A stretch of 64,000 nt of DNA. Origin: CAYPHA01 sp964410215 (GTDB lineage Bacteria; Calditrichota; Calditrichia; Calditrichales; CAYPHA01). The position numbers were made by a program, and so were the translations under genes. Shown in pieces: positions 1 through 7,465 of this stretch. Positions within the stretch are counted from its first letter, which is position 1. Each line of letters begins with the position of its first letter. Location of the stretch: NCBI GenBank assembly GCA_964410215.1, contig CAYPHA010000015.1:10773-74772 (forward strand), given 5' to 3'. The notes below the pieces were generated by a model. It was not told where the DNA came from and did not search any database. It saw only the letters and a list, made by a program, of their open reading frames with translations.

Positions 1-620
1 ACCATGTCCAGGTCATGGGAAGTGATAAGCAGTGTATGATCACACCGTTGAATCCAGTTGATAATCTTGCGGCGGTGCGCCGGATCCAGCATGATGGTCG
101 GCTCGTCCATGGCGAATATGGCCGGCATCATCGAAACGATCGTGGCGATGGCAACCAGTTTGCGCTCGCCGTAACTGAGCTGTAGGCCGAACCGGTCTTC
201 AAAACCCTCCAGACCGACATCCTCCAGGGCATGGTGCACGCGCTCACGGACTTCTTCTGTTCCCAGACCGAGGTTCAGGGGGCCGAAGGCCACATCCTCG
301 TAAACGGTTGGTGAAAAAAGCTGGTCATTCGGATTCTGAAACACCAGTCCCAGGATCGACTTCACCTGCCGGGAATAACGGGTCTCTACAGGCACACCGA
401 ACAGGGATATGGAGCCGTCAAAAGGGCGCAGGCCGTTTAACAGAGTCAGAAATGTGGACTTGCCGGCGCCATTAGGACCGATAATGGCTGCTTTTTCACC
501 ACCGCGGATCTCGAGGGAAACATCTTCGATAACCCGTGTTGTACCGGAATAGGCAAAGGATACATTGCTGCAGGAAACCGCCGGCTGGTTATAATCGGCG
601 GATATCATCGGCTTTTTCAC
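1..620 (-). CDS. nikO: ECF-type nickel/cobalt transporter ATPase (NikO/CbiO), 3' end outside window
   Basis: ATP-binding subunit of an energy-coupling factor importer, working at the inner face of the membrane with the adjacent CbiQ/NikQ protein. The frame read from the minus strand shows Walker A GPNGAGKST, a Q-loop region (VFQNPND), the ABC signature LSYGERKLVAI, Walker B IFAMDEPT and the switch histidine in TSHDLDMV. About 206 codons are present and the C-terminus is cut by the window edge. The GTG at 620 overlaps the stop of the upstream gene (ATGTGA), which suggests translational coupling; an in-frame ATG at 608 is the alternative start. The metal is inferred as nickel from the NikR-like operator ahead of the operon; cobalt remains possible. 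Confidence 0.9.
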   Translation of the reverse strand, partial: MKKPMISADYNQPAVSCSNVSFAYSGTTRVIEDVSLEIRGGEKAAIIGPNGAGKSTFLTLLNGLRPFDGSISLFGVPVETRYSRQVKSILGLVFQNPNDQLFSPTVYEDVAFGPLNLGLGTEEVRERVHHALEDVGLEGFEDRFGLQLSYGERKLVAIATIVSMMPAIFAMDEPTIMLDPAHRRKIINWIQRCDHTLLITSHDLDM

Positions 621-1384
621 ATGAATACCTTTATAATGATGATCAGCAGGACGGTAAAAACAAGCAATAACGAGTCGGCAAATCGCCATCGCAATCCCTG
701 CTGGCTGAATATACGACCCGTAAATCCGCGGCTGATCATGGCCATGGTAACCCGTTCGCTCCGGTCGATCACACGAATAAAATAGACAATAGTCATCCGG
801 GCGATAATACCAAAGCGCTTCCGGAATGATAAATGGATATAACGGGATTGGTACGCTAAATATTGCTGATAGAGTTCTTCCTTCAGAAGGTAGATATAAT
901 AGGCCAGGAAGTAGAGAACGGCTGTCAACCAGGAAGGCAGACGAAACGATTCCAGGCTTTTCATCAATTCCTGGGCCGTGGTGGTGGTCAACAGGATCAA
1001 AGTCCCGGAAACAACCAGTATGAATTTTATATTGAGTCCGATGAACTGTAAAAGGCCGGAAGGATAGATGGAAAGAAAGGAAAATTGAAGTAACGGGATC
1101 TCCGATGCATCAAACGAACGAAATGGTAACACGATGCTGATAAGAAGCATCATGGGCAAGACACGCAGGATCATTTTAATGTAATAACGCAGCGGTTTAC
1201 CACCGAGAAATAACAACCCGCTGAAAACAAGGCTTAAGGAAACGGTCTGCAGGGGCTGATGAACGCGTAAGGACAGGACAGCTGCTAAAAGAAACAGGGT
1301 CATAAGCAGCTTGCTGCGCGGATCCCTGTCCGCTAACAATCCCGAAGGCGCATTTTCTGTATGGATATTCAGTGTGGATAACAT
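617..1384 (-). CDS. nikQ: ECF transporter transmembrane subunit, CbiQ/NikQ family
   Basis: Membrane-spanning T-component of a nickel/cobalt ECF importer, 255 aa, the usual size for CbiQ. Hydrophobic helices lie near residues 25-60, 70-90, 115-135 and 230-253. The cytoplasmic coupling motif is seen in ERVTMAMISRGF (about residues 209-220), which matches the Ala-Arg-Gly-type box that contacts the ATPase. It is the first gene after the operator and overlaps the ATPase gene by 4 bases. No clear Shine-Dalgarno precedes the ATG; only 6 bases separate the start codon from the palindrome, so the leader must be very short. The S-component (NikM/CbiM) is not in this window. Confidence 0.9.
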   Translation of the reverse strand: MLSTLNIHTENAPSGLLADRDPRSKLLMTLFLLAAVLSLRVHQPLQTVSLSLVFSGLLFLGGKPLRYYIKMILRVLPMMLLISIVLPFRSFDASEIPLLQFSFLSIYPSGLLQFIGLNIKFILVVSGTLILLTTTTAQELMKSLESFRLPSWLTAVLYFLAYYIYLLKEELYQQYLAYQSRYIHLSFRKRFGIIARMTIVYFIRVIDRSERVTMAMISRGFTGRIFSQQGLRWRFADSLLLVFTVLLIIIIKVFM

Positions 1385-1390
1385 AAAAAT

Positions 1391-1425
1391 AAGCGTGTTA
1401 CAATTTTATAAAATGTAACACGCTT
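1391..1425 (-). promoter_or_regulatory. NikR-type operator upstream of nikQO
   Basis: A 12-base perfect inverted repeat, AAGCGTGTTACA at 1391-1402 and TGTAACACGCTT at 1414-1425. Its core is GTGTTAC-N13-GTAACAC, the arrangement reported for NikR operators of deltaproteobacteria such as Geobacter. The spacer contains TATAAAAT on the minus strand, which could be a -10 element covered by the repressor. The site begins 6 bases before the nikQ start codon. Seen: the palindrome and its spacing. Inferred: the regulator and nickel repression. Confidence 0.75.
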
Positions 1426-1673
1426 GACCGGCAGATGCAAACAAAAAAACCTGACCCACCCCGTCTCCCGGCAAGCCGGGATCTACCCCTCCCTGCAGGC
1501 AGGGAGGGGCCGGGGGAGGGTTAAAAACGACTATCATCCCACGAACGAAGCTCCCCCTTAGCAAAGGGGGTTGGGGGGATGTAAAAGAACCCAGAGCCCA
1601 GAACTCAGAGCCCAGACTCCATTCTCTGAGCGCTAAGCTCCGCCACCTGAGTTCTTCCCCTGTCATCCTCTAC
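1426..1673. repeat. Intergenic repeat island with GC-rich palindromes
   Basis: This spacer between nikQ and the cytochrome gene holds three palindromes and no convincing gene: CCCGGC-AA-GCCGGG (1467-1480), CCCCTCCCTGC-AG-GCAGGGAGGGG (1486-1509) and CCCCCTT/AAGGGGG (1553-1570). An 11-base direct repeat CAGAGCCCAGA lies at 1592-1602 and again at 1606-1616. The composition is strongly skewed and unlike neighbouring genes. This looks like a dispersed palindromic (REP-like) element, but other copies would have to be found elsewhere in the genome to prove that. Confidence 0.5.
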
Positions 1674-4334
1674 CTACTTTACCGCAACCGGATTCCGCAC
1701 CGGCCGCAGCATATTCTCATGATGAATAGGAAATTCCATCTCCTGCATATGACAGATAGCGCATTTCATATTGGAGCCGATCGGATACGGTTCACCGCTG
1801 TATTGAAGCGGTTGCAGGACATCCCGCTTCGCCTCGAACGGATTAATGGCCGCATACAGCGCGTGTGGAGCACCGTGACAGGCTTCACAGCGGATACCGA
1901 CATTGTCCGTACGCATGCGATACAGGTCGGCACCGCCCTCCGTCCAGGTATTGAACGCGTTGACCCCCTCCACAGGCTGTTCATAATCCTCGTGGCAGTT
2001 CATGCAATCCGGTTGATTCAGCCAGGGGGCTCTGGGATTGACCTCATCCACACTGGCCACGTGCGTCGTTTCCAGATGCTTCATCATTCGCTCTGATGAC
2101 GGATTATCAATTTGACCTTTAAGCAGGGCCAGACCGTGTTCATCCATGGTCCCGTGGCAGTCGATACAGTCGATACCCAGGCTGTTATGCACACCGCGGG
2201 AACAACGTGTACTGCCTTTCGCCCGGGCGGGGTGGCACATGGCACAGGCTTCAGCCCCCTGCACATGCATGTAGTTGGCATGAAATCCGTGCATGGAAGT
2301 GGACAGGTTGTTAGTTCCTTCCTTACCTTCCGCTCCGATAGCCGGATCCGCGTGACAACTCTGGCATAAAGTCGGTTTTCCGTCCAGCGCCTGTTCGTAA
2401 AGGTCGGTGCCACTCAGACGGTCATGTGCCTGCAGGATGTTCAATGCCGTTTCTTTCCCCATTCCCGAAGAAAGTGCCGGCTGACCCCAATCGCCGCCGT
2501 GGCAGTTAATACAGCCAATTTCAGAAGAAGTGGGCGCGACCACCTGCGTTTCTGCCAGAAGTTCACCCGATGCGGCATCCCGGGCTTCCACTTTGAACAG
2601 CGGATAGGCATTATAGGTGCCATCGTCCTTATAAGGCACCACCGGGATCATTTTGGCGATGAAGGCGTCGGAATCCTCGTTAATGTCGAAGGCGCCCTGC
2701 ATTCCAAGCCCGGCCAGCCCCACATTATCTTCAAGTTTTGCACCAAACAATTGTTCACTGTATTCCCAGAAAGCCACATGACGGGATGGATGTTCGAATC
2801 CCGGCTCAACAGCAAATGTCAGCTCAACGCCCTCCGTTACGATGGATGGGGTCGCTCCGCGTTTGATGAGCTGGGCTTCCAGGGTGTTGGCCGGCGGCAG
2901 GATCGAAAACCAGGGGTCACCATCAAATAAACAGTGCATGCCCAGGTCATTCCAGGCCAGCAGAACGTAGTCCGATTTCTTCATGTCAAAAGGCGGTATT
3001 TCCGAGGCGATAGACTTACCCTGGTAAGCATCGAGCTCCCGGATGATTTCTTTCCCGGCCAGTTCGGAAGTGATATACATGGCCAGCGCTTCCTTTTCGG
3101 CCTCGGTTCCGACAAAAACCGGCATGTACGGATTGACTTTGCCCTGACCCGTCAGCAGGGCCATTACACCGTTGTAGCTGAAGATATCTGTCTGCGAAAC
3201 GACGTCATTGCGGATACCGTTGACCGTATGGCAGCTCAGGCATTGTATATTGAACAGTTCCCTGCCGGCTTCCATGGGATCATTGCCTTCAATTCGTTTT
3301 ATTGGTGTCCATTTGGCTTGTTTCAGAACACCTTCCGCATTCAATTGATCCGTTTCGCCGGTCATGATCGATGTGCTGTACATGTAACTGCCCAGCACAT
3401 ACGGTTTCCGGGCGACTTCCCGTGTGTATTCGAATCCGCCCATCCAGAACAGGCCTACCAGTACAAGGACAAAAACCAGGATTCTCTGTATGGCCGCCCC
3501 GGACTTCATCATGAAATAGAGGCCGAACAGAAAGATGATAATGGAAGTGATCAGCGTGATATTGACCATCGGCGCGGTTTGCGGATTCAGTATGAACGCC
3601 AGGATACGGGTATCACCCGGAACCGCGTAATAGTACCACACGGCCGATGGAACGAGTCCCGCAAAAGGATACAGCAGCCATTTGGAACAATAGCGCAGCA
3701 TCCTGGTACGGAAGGCCGAATCCCTGAGAAATACCGTCGTAACATAGCCGAACAGGCCGGCGATGATCATGGACATGAAACTCCGAAAGAAAAGCGAAGG
3801 AAAGAAGGTCGGATTGAAAAAGCCATGCCAGAAGTTTTGTGTCTCAAGCCATGATCCCGGCGTCAGCATGAAACTGAGTATGCCGTTGATGATGAACAGG
3901 CTGAGCCAGGCAAACAGGGCATAGAGAAAAGCGATGTTCTGGCGTGTCTTTTCCTCCAGCCGGTCGAACTGGTAATGGTACACCAGCAGAGCCGTGATCT
4001 CGCCCAGGAAGAAGACCCACTCGATAGCCCAGCCGAAAACAAATGCGTGGATCAGTTTGGACGTCGCCGCCGGATGAACCAGTCCGATGATAAACCAGAT
4101 CCCTACGCCGGTAACACCACCGAAAACCATGGTCAGTAACAGAAAGAATTTCGTGTGTTTTTTAACGTAGGCCAGCATATCCCTGTCATTACGCTTACCG
4201 GCCACCAGGTCCGATATCCAGATAAACATCCCACCCCCGACAGCGAGGTGGGCAATATAGACATGAAGGATGGCGATCAGGGCGATAAACGATCCGCCCC
4301 CGATGGTCGGAATTTCCCAGATTGGATAATTCAT
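1674..4334 (-). CDS. CydA-like membrane protein fused to an octaheme cytochrome c
   Basis: 886 aa. Residues 1-300 form about nine membrane helices with the layout of cytochrome bd subunit I: a His-bearing first helix (H24, H29) and a helix with two glutamates, AIEWVFFLGEIT (E105, E112), at the place of E99/E107 in CydA. After residue 350 comes a monoheme domain (CLSCH at 365-369, possible Met ligand in NPYMPVF), then a multiheme part with CxxCH at about 608, 657, 697, 723, 777, 816 and 858, so eight heme c sites. The multiheme part begins with NDLGMHC. It overlaps the 3' end of the upstream CydA-like gene by 4 bases. Likely role: moving electrons between membrane quinone and periplasmic c hemes. 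Direction and acceptor are unknown; there is no CydB gene nearby. Confidence 0.75.
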   Translation of the reverse strand: MNYPIWEIPTIGGGSFIALIAILHVYIAHLAVGGGMFIWISDLVAGKRNDRDMLAYVKKHTKFFLLLTMVFGGVTGVGIWFIIGLVHPAATSKLIHAFVFGWAIEWVFFLGEITALLVYHYQFDRLEEKTRQNIAFLYALFAWLSLFIINGILSFMLTPGSWLETQNFWHGFFNPTFFPSLFFRSFMSMIIAGLFGYVTTVFLRDSAFRTRMLRYCSKWLLYPFAGLVPSAVWYYYAVPGDTRILAFILNPQTAPMVNITLITSIIIFLFGLYFMMKSGAAIQRILVFVLVLVGLFWMGGFEYTREVARKPYVLGSYMYSTSIMTGETDQLNAEGVLKQAKWTPIKRIEGNDPMEAGRELFNIQCLSCHTVNGIRNDVVSQTDIFSYNGVMALLTGQGKVNPYMPVFVGTEAEKEALAMYITSELAGKEIIRELDAYQGKSIASEIPPFDMKKSDYVLLAWNDLGMHCLFDGDPWFSILPPANTLEAQLIKRGATPSIVTEGVELTFAVEPGFEHPSRHVAFWEYSEQLFGAKLEDNVGLAGLGMQGAFDINEDSDAFIAKMIPVVPYKDDGTYNAYPLFKVEARDAASGELLAETQVVAPTSSEIGCINCHGGDWGQPALSSGMGKETALNILQAHDRLSGTDLYEQALDGKPTLCQSCHADPAIGAEGKEGTNNLSTSMHGFHANYMHVQGAEACAMCHPARAKGSTRCSRGVHNSLGIDCIDCHGTMDEHGLALLKGQIDNPSSERMMKHLETTHVASVDEVNPRAPWLNQPDCMNCHEDYEQPVEGVNAFNTWTEGGADLYRMRTDNVGIRCEACHGAPHALYAAINPFEAKRDVLQPLQYSGEPYPIGSNMKCAICHMQEMEFPIHHENMLRPVRNPVAVK

Positions 4335-5413
4335 GCGCTTGCCCTCCTTTCATCCGCTTTTACAGCCGCACGGACCATGTAATTAACCGATACGAGCCCG
4401 ATGATGAATACGACCAGGAAGAGTATGAGAACAGAATACTGTGGAGTCAGCGAAAGTTCGGAAAGGGAAAAGTACCTGCTCAGATAGGCCGATCGCAGCA
4501 GCGCCCGGATACCGATCATGAACACGATAATGGCAAGCAGATGATACAGGGTCAGAAACAGCTTTCCTTTGAATGCAAAATAGATGGACATCAATGCCGT
4601 CAGGATGCCCAGGGTCATCAGAATTGTGTGTAACATCCCCTGTCCCATGTAGAGCATCATGATTTCCCGCGGCTGCGCCAGCAGAAACCAGCAACCGACC
4701 AGGACCTGGATGATCGTCGCCCATCCGAAGATCTTCAAACCGGTCCGGATTTTCGCTTCTGCTGCCTCGGACTGTTTTTTCCTGCGCAGATGCCAGATGA
4801 TCGCCGTAAAAAGACCGGCAATCGCCACCGAGGCGGTCAGAAAATGCAGGTAGCGCGGCAGCAGCATCGGATCACCGAGGTTAAGAATCAGTCCGTCGCG
4901 CGCCTCGAAATAAGCCTGCCACTTATCCGGGTGCAGCATGAGGGTCATGTTGTTGACGAAAATAAATGCGATATACAGAAATATCGCCAGCGATACACCC
5001 AGTGCCGTGATCGAAAGGATGCGGTTGGTTTCGTATTTATATGAATGCATGTAGGTGCCGTAATAGGCAATGATGAGAAGTGGGATGATTAAGATCCAGA
5101 AGGTTGCCATCAGCACGGAGCTGGTATACAGGAAATGGCCGTAAAGGACCTGGATGAACAGCAGGGGAGCCACTCCGAAATTAATGCCCAGGGCCAGACT
5201 GGTGGGGATTTTATGCACCAATCCTCCGAAAAACGAGGATTGTATGGGTTCGTTGTTACCACGTAAGCGCGAAAAAAACATGATGATGGTCCCGCCGACC
5301 ACGACATTGATAACCAGGATATGGAGCAGAAAGGTCAGCAAGTCGAGAAATTCAAATACACCCCAGTGTGCCGGGATGGTATCCGGGACCGGAATAAGGC
5401 TTTTTGGGTCCAT
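4331..5413 (-). CDS. CydA-like (CydA'-type) integral membrane subunit
   Basis: 360 aa with eight or nine helices and almost no soluble part. Helix 1 carries LLHILVINVVVGG and a later helix LPRYLHFLTASVAIAG, both placed like the heme-ligand His helices of cytochrome bd subunit I. The helix matching the Glu pair of CydA (SSVLMATFWILIIP) has no Glu, whereas the downstream fused protein has both, so the two subunits look complementary. This resembles CydAA'-type complexes in which a second CydA-like chain replaces CydB. GGAG lies 7 bases before the ATG at 5413. It is first gene of a two-gene operon. Confidence 0.65.
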   Translation of the reverse strand: MDPKSLIPVPDTIPAHWGVFEFLDLLTFLLHILVINVVVGGTIIMFFSRLRGNNEPIQSSFFGGLVHKIPTSLALGINFGVAPLLFIQVLYGHFLYTSSVLMATFWILIIPLLIIAYYGTYMHSYKYETNRILSITALGVSLAIFLYIAFIFVNNMTLMLHPDKWQAYFEARDGLILNLGDPMLLPRYLHFLTASVAIAGLFTAIIWHLRRKKQSEAAEAKIRTGLKIFGWATIIQVLVGCWFLLAQPREIMMLYMGQGMLHTILMTLGILTALMSIYFAFKGKLFLTLYHLLAIIVFMIGIRALLRSAYLSRYFSLSELSLTPQYSVLILFLVVFIIGLVSVNYMVRAAVKADERRASA

Positions 5414-5641
5414 GGAAATACTCCGATCAGTGATTAAAATTGGAATTTGTTAACTGGAAGGTTCTATCATACACATACAATTAACTTATATTGCAAACAA
5501 AATGCAATAAAAATTTTCAATGCCTGGAAGGCCGCAATTAAAAAGGGTATAGGATGATAATCCAGAGTGGGAATCCCCTCCCCCCCCAAAAAATAGCCGA
5601 TCCTGAATGATGATGATGCCTCTTAACTCATATTTTTAGTT
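5414..5641. promoter_or_regulatory. Spacer holding the promoter region of the CydA-like operon
   Basis: No gene is seen here. It contains an inverted repeat ATTGCA-N7-TGCAAT (5490-5508), about 80 bases before the start of the CydA-like operon, which could be an operator, and a C8 homopolymer at 5580-5587 close to the 3' end of the ABC permease gene. Neither matches a regulator site that can be named with confidence. Confidence 0.25.
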
Positions 5642-6376
5642 TTAATAAATCCACCTTTTTTGAATATTTCGTTTGCTTATCAGAAACAGAAGAATAGAAA
5701 AGAAAAGTAATACCGACAAACTGATTCCAAATCCAATATGACCGTTCTGGTTTATGGCTGTTTTTAACATATCGGCCCCATAAGTTAATGGAACCGAATA
5801 GGACAGGGGACGCAGAAACAGGGGAAGCTGACTGATAGGGATAAACAAACCGCATAAAAAAACCATGGGGAAACGAAAAAAGTTGGAAAAGGTTTGTGCT
5901 TCAAAAACTTCATTGACTGAAACTGAAATGAAAAGTCCTAAAAAAGTGGAAGTGATGGCAATAAAAATAACGCTCAAAATAAGTATCACCCAATCGATAT
6001 TTGAAACGGGAATGAAAAATAAAGCGATGAGAACAGGTACAAACGCATTGAAAATGCCGAATAAAATCGCGCCCAGTGTTTTTGCCAGCATCAACCATGT
6101 GAGACTGATGGGTGAAAGCAGCAACCTGTCAAATGAACGGCTGCGACGCTCAAACGTGATAGTCACGGCAAGTAGTGACGTCGTGCCGAAAAGGATGGAC
6201 AGTGCCATTATACCAGGCAGAATACTACGGACATCCACCGGCGTTTGAGATTTAAGAAAAAACATCAGCATCCAGGCAAACGGAAAAATAATACCCCAGC
6301 TGATATTGGGAGGCTTCAGGTAGTAATTACGGAAATCCTTGAGCATAATATTCCAAAAGGCAACAGCTGATTTCAT
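5642..6376 (-). CDS. ABC-2 type exporter permease
   Basis: 244 aa, six predicted helices, with the ABC-2 membrane pattern: the first helix after about residue 25, a central FERRSRSFDRLLLSPIS loop typical of NodJ/DrrB-like permeases, and a conserved hydrophobic CGLFIPISQLP segment near residue 175. Its start overlaps the stop of the ATPase gene (ATGA), so the two are translationally coupled and form one exporter. The substrate cannot be told. The pair is somewhat richer in A+T than the efflux operon upstream. Confidence 0.85.
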   Translation of the reverse strand: MKSAVAFWNIMLKDFRNYYLKPPNISWGIIFPFAWMLMFFLKSQTPVDVRSILPGIMALSILFGTTSLLAVTITFERRSRSFDRLLLSPISLTWLMLAKTLGAILFGIFNAFVPVLIALFFIPVSNIDWVILILSVIFIAITSTFLGLFISVSVNEVFEAQTFSNFFRFPMVFLCGLFIPISQLPLFLRPLSYSVPLTYGADMLKTAINQNGHIGFGISLSVLLFFSILLFLISKRNIQKRWIY

Positions 6377-7350
6377 TTTTTCTTACCTTCCTTTTCTTTC
6401 TTCATAACATCCTGTTCGATGCCTGTGATTTTAACAAACACTTCTTCCAGCGACGGTTTGATAATTTTGGCCTCCATCACTTTTATCCCGCAGGAATCAA
6501 AAAATGATAGAAACGGCATTAAATCGAATGACGTTTCCGAACGAACCTGAAAAACGGAATCCTGAATCTGCGTTAACTTGCAAGGGCTGAATTGCCGACA
6601 AAATTTCTGCTCGAATTGCTGGAGTTGAACAGCACTGACAAATGAGAATTGGATAATATTCTCCTTTTGAGCGTCTTCCATCAATTTATGAATTGTACCT
6701 GTTTTTATAATATGTCCTTTTACAATGAACGCAATTCGGTCACAAAGTCGCTCTGCTTCTTCAATGTAATGCGTGGTCATAAAAATAGTGGTACCTGCTT
6801 CATTCAGGTTTTTAATCAATAACCGTATCTGACGTGCGCTGGCGACGTCGATTCCCGTTGTCGGTTCATCCAGAAACAATACCCCTGGTTTGTGAATTAT
6901 TCCTGCTGCAATGGTGAGTTTCCGTTTCATGCCTTTGGAGTAGGATTTATAAGGCTTCTTTCCGGCATCGGCCAGATTGAACTGCTGCATCAATATTTTT
7001 GCCCGCTGCTCCCGTTCCGTTTTTTTTATCCCGTAAAGTGAAGCACAAAAACACAAATTGTCAAAACCGTCCATTTCATCGTATAAATTACTCTCGTCCG
7101 GAACAATACCAATTATTTCCTGTGCCTTCTTAATATTGGCAGTGTAATCGGTACCATTGATAAAGATGCTTCCCGATGTCGGACGCGCCAGACCTGTTAG
7201 CATATTTATAGTGGTTGTTTTGCCGGCGCCGTTTGGTCCCAGAAAACCAAAGATTTCGTTTTTAATGACGGAAAAGTTTATATGATCAACAGCAAAAAAA
7301 CCATCAAATTTTTTGGATAGATTTTTGGCTTCTAAAATAATTTCATGCAT
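6373..7350 (-). CDS. ABC-2 type exporter ATP-binding protein
   Basis: 325 aa, DrrA/CcmA-like ATPase. Walker A FLGPNGAGKTTT (about 36-46), signature YSKGMKRKL near 140, Walker B VLFLDEPTTGID near 160 and switch MTTHYIEEAERLCD are all intact. The C-terminal 100 residues form the regulatory extension found in DrrA-type proteins. It pairs with the overlapping permease downstream. It starts 115 bases after the end of the RND pump gene; no terminator is seen between them, so it may be read from the efflux operon. Drug, lipid or heme export are all possible. Confidence 0.88.
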   Translation of the reverse strand: MHEIILEAKNLSKKFDGFFAVDHINFSVIKNEIFGFLGPNGAGKTTTINMLTGLARPTSGSIFINGTDYTANIKKAQEIIGIVPDESNLYDEMDGFDNLCFCASLYGIKKTEREQRAKILMQQFNLADAGKKPYKSYSKGMKRKLTIAAGIIHKPGVLFLDEPTTGIDVASARQIRLLIKNLNEAGTTIFMTTHYIEEAERLCDRIAFIVKGHIIKTGTIHKLMEDAQKENIIQFSFVSAVQLQQFEQKFCRQFSPCKLTQIQDSVFQVRSETSFDLMPFLSFFDSCGIKVMEAKIIKPSLEEVFVKITGIEQDVMKKEKEGKKK

Positions 7351-7465
7351 TATAGTACCTGTTCTTATTTAAGACAAAATTCCATACCGCATTCCAATAT
7401 TCTTTTTAATCTCATCGAATCCCCGGTTTTTATTAATATTCAAAGTCTGATAACATTCACAAAAA

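Noticed and set aside
1406..1666. 86-codon minus-strand open frame in the repeat spacer
   Set aside because: Its Pro-rich translation comes only from the palindromic repeats.
2934..3854. 306-codon plus-strand open frame
   Set aside because: Antisense to the cytochrome fusion gene; the minus strand has heme motifs and helices.
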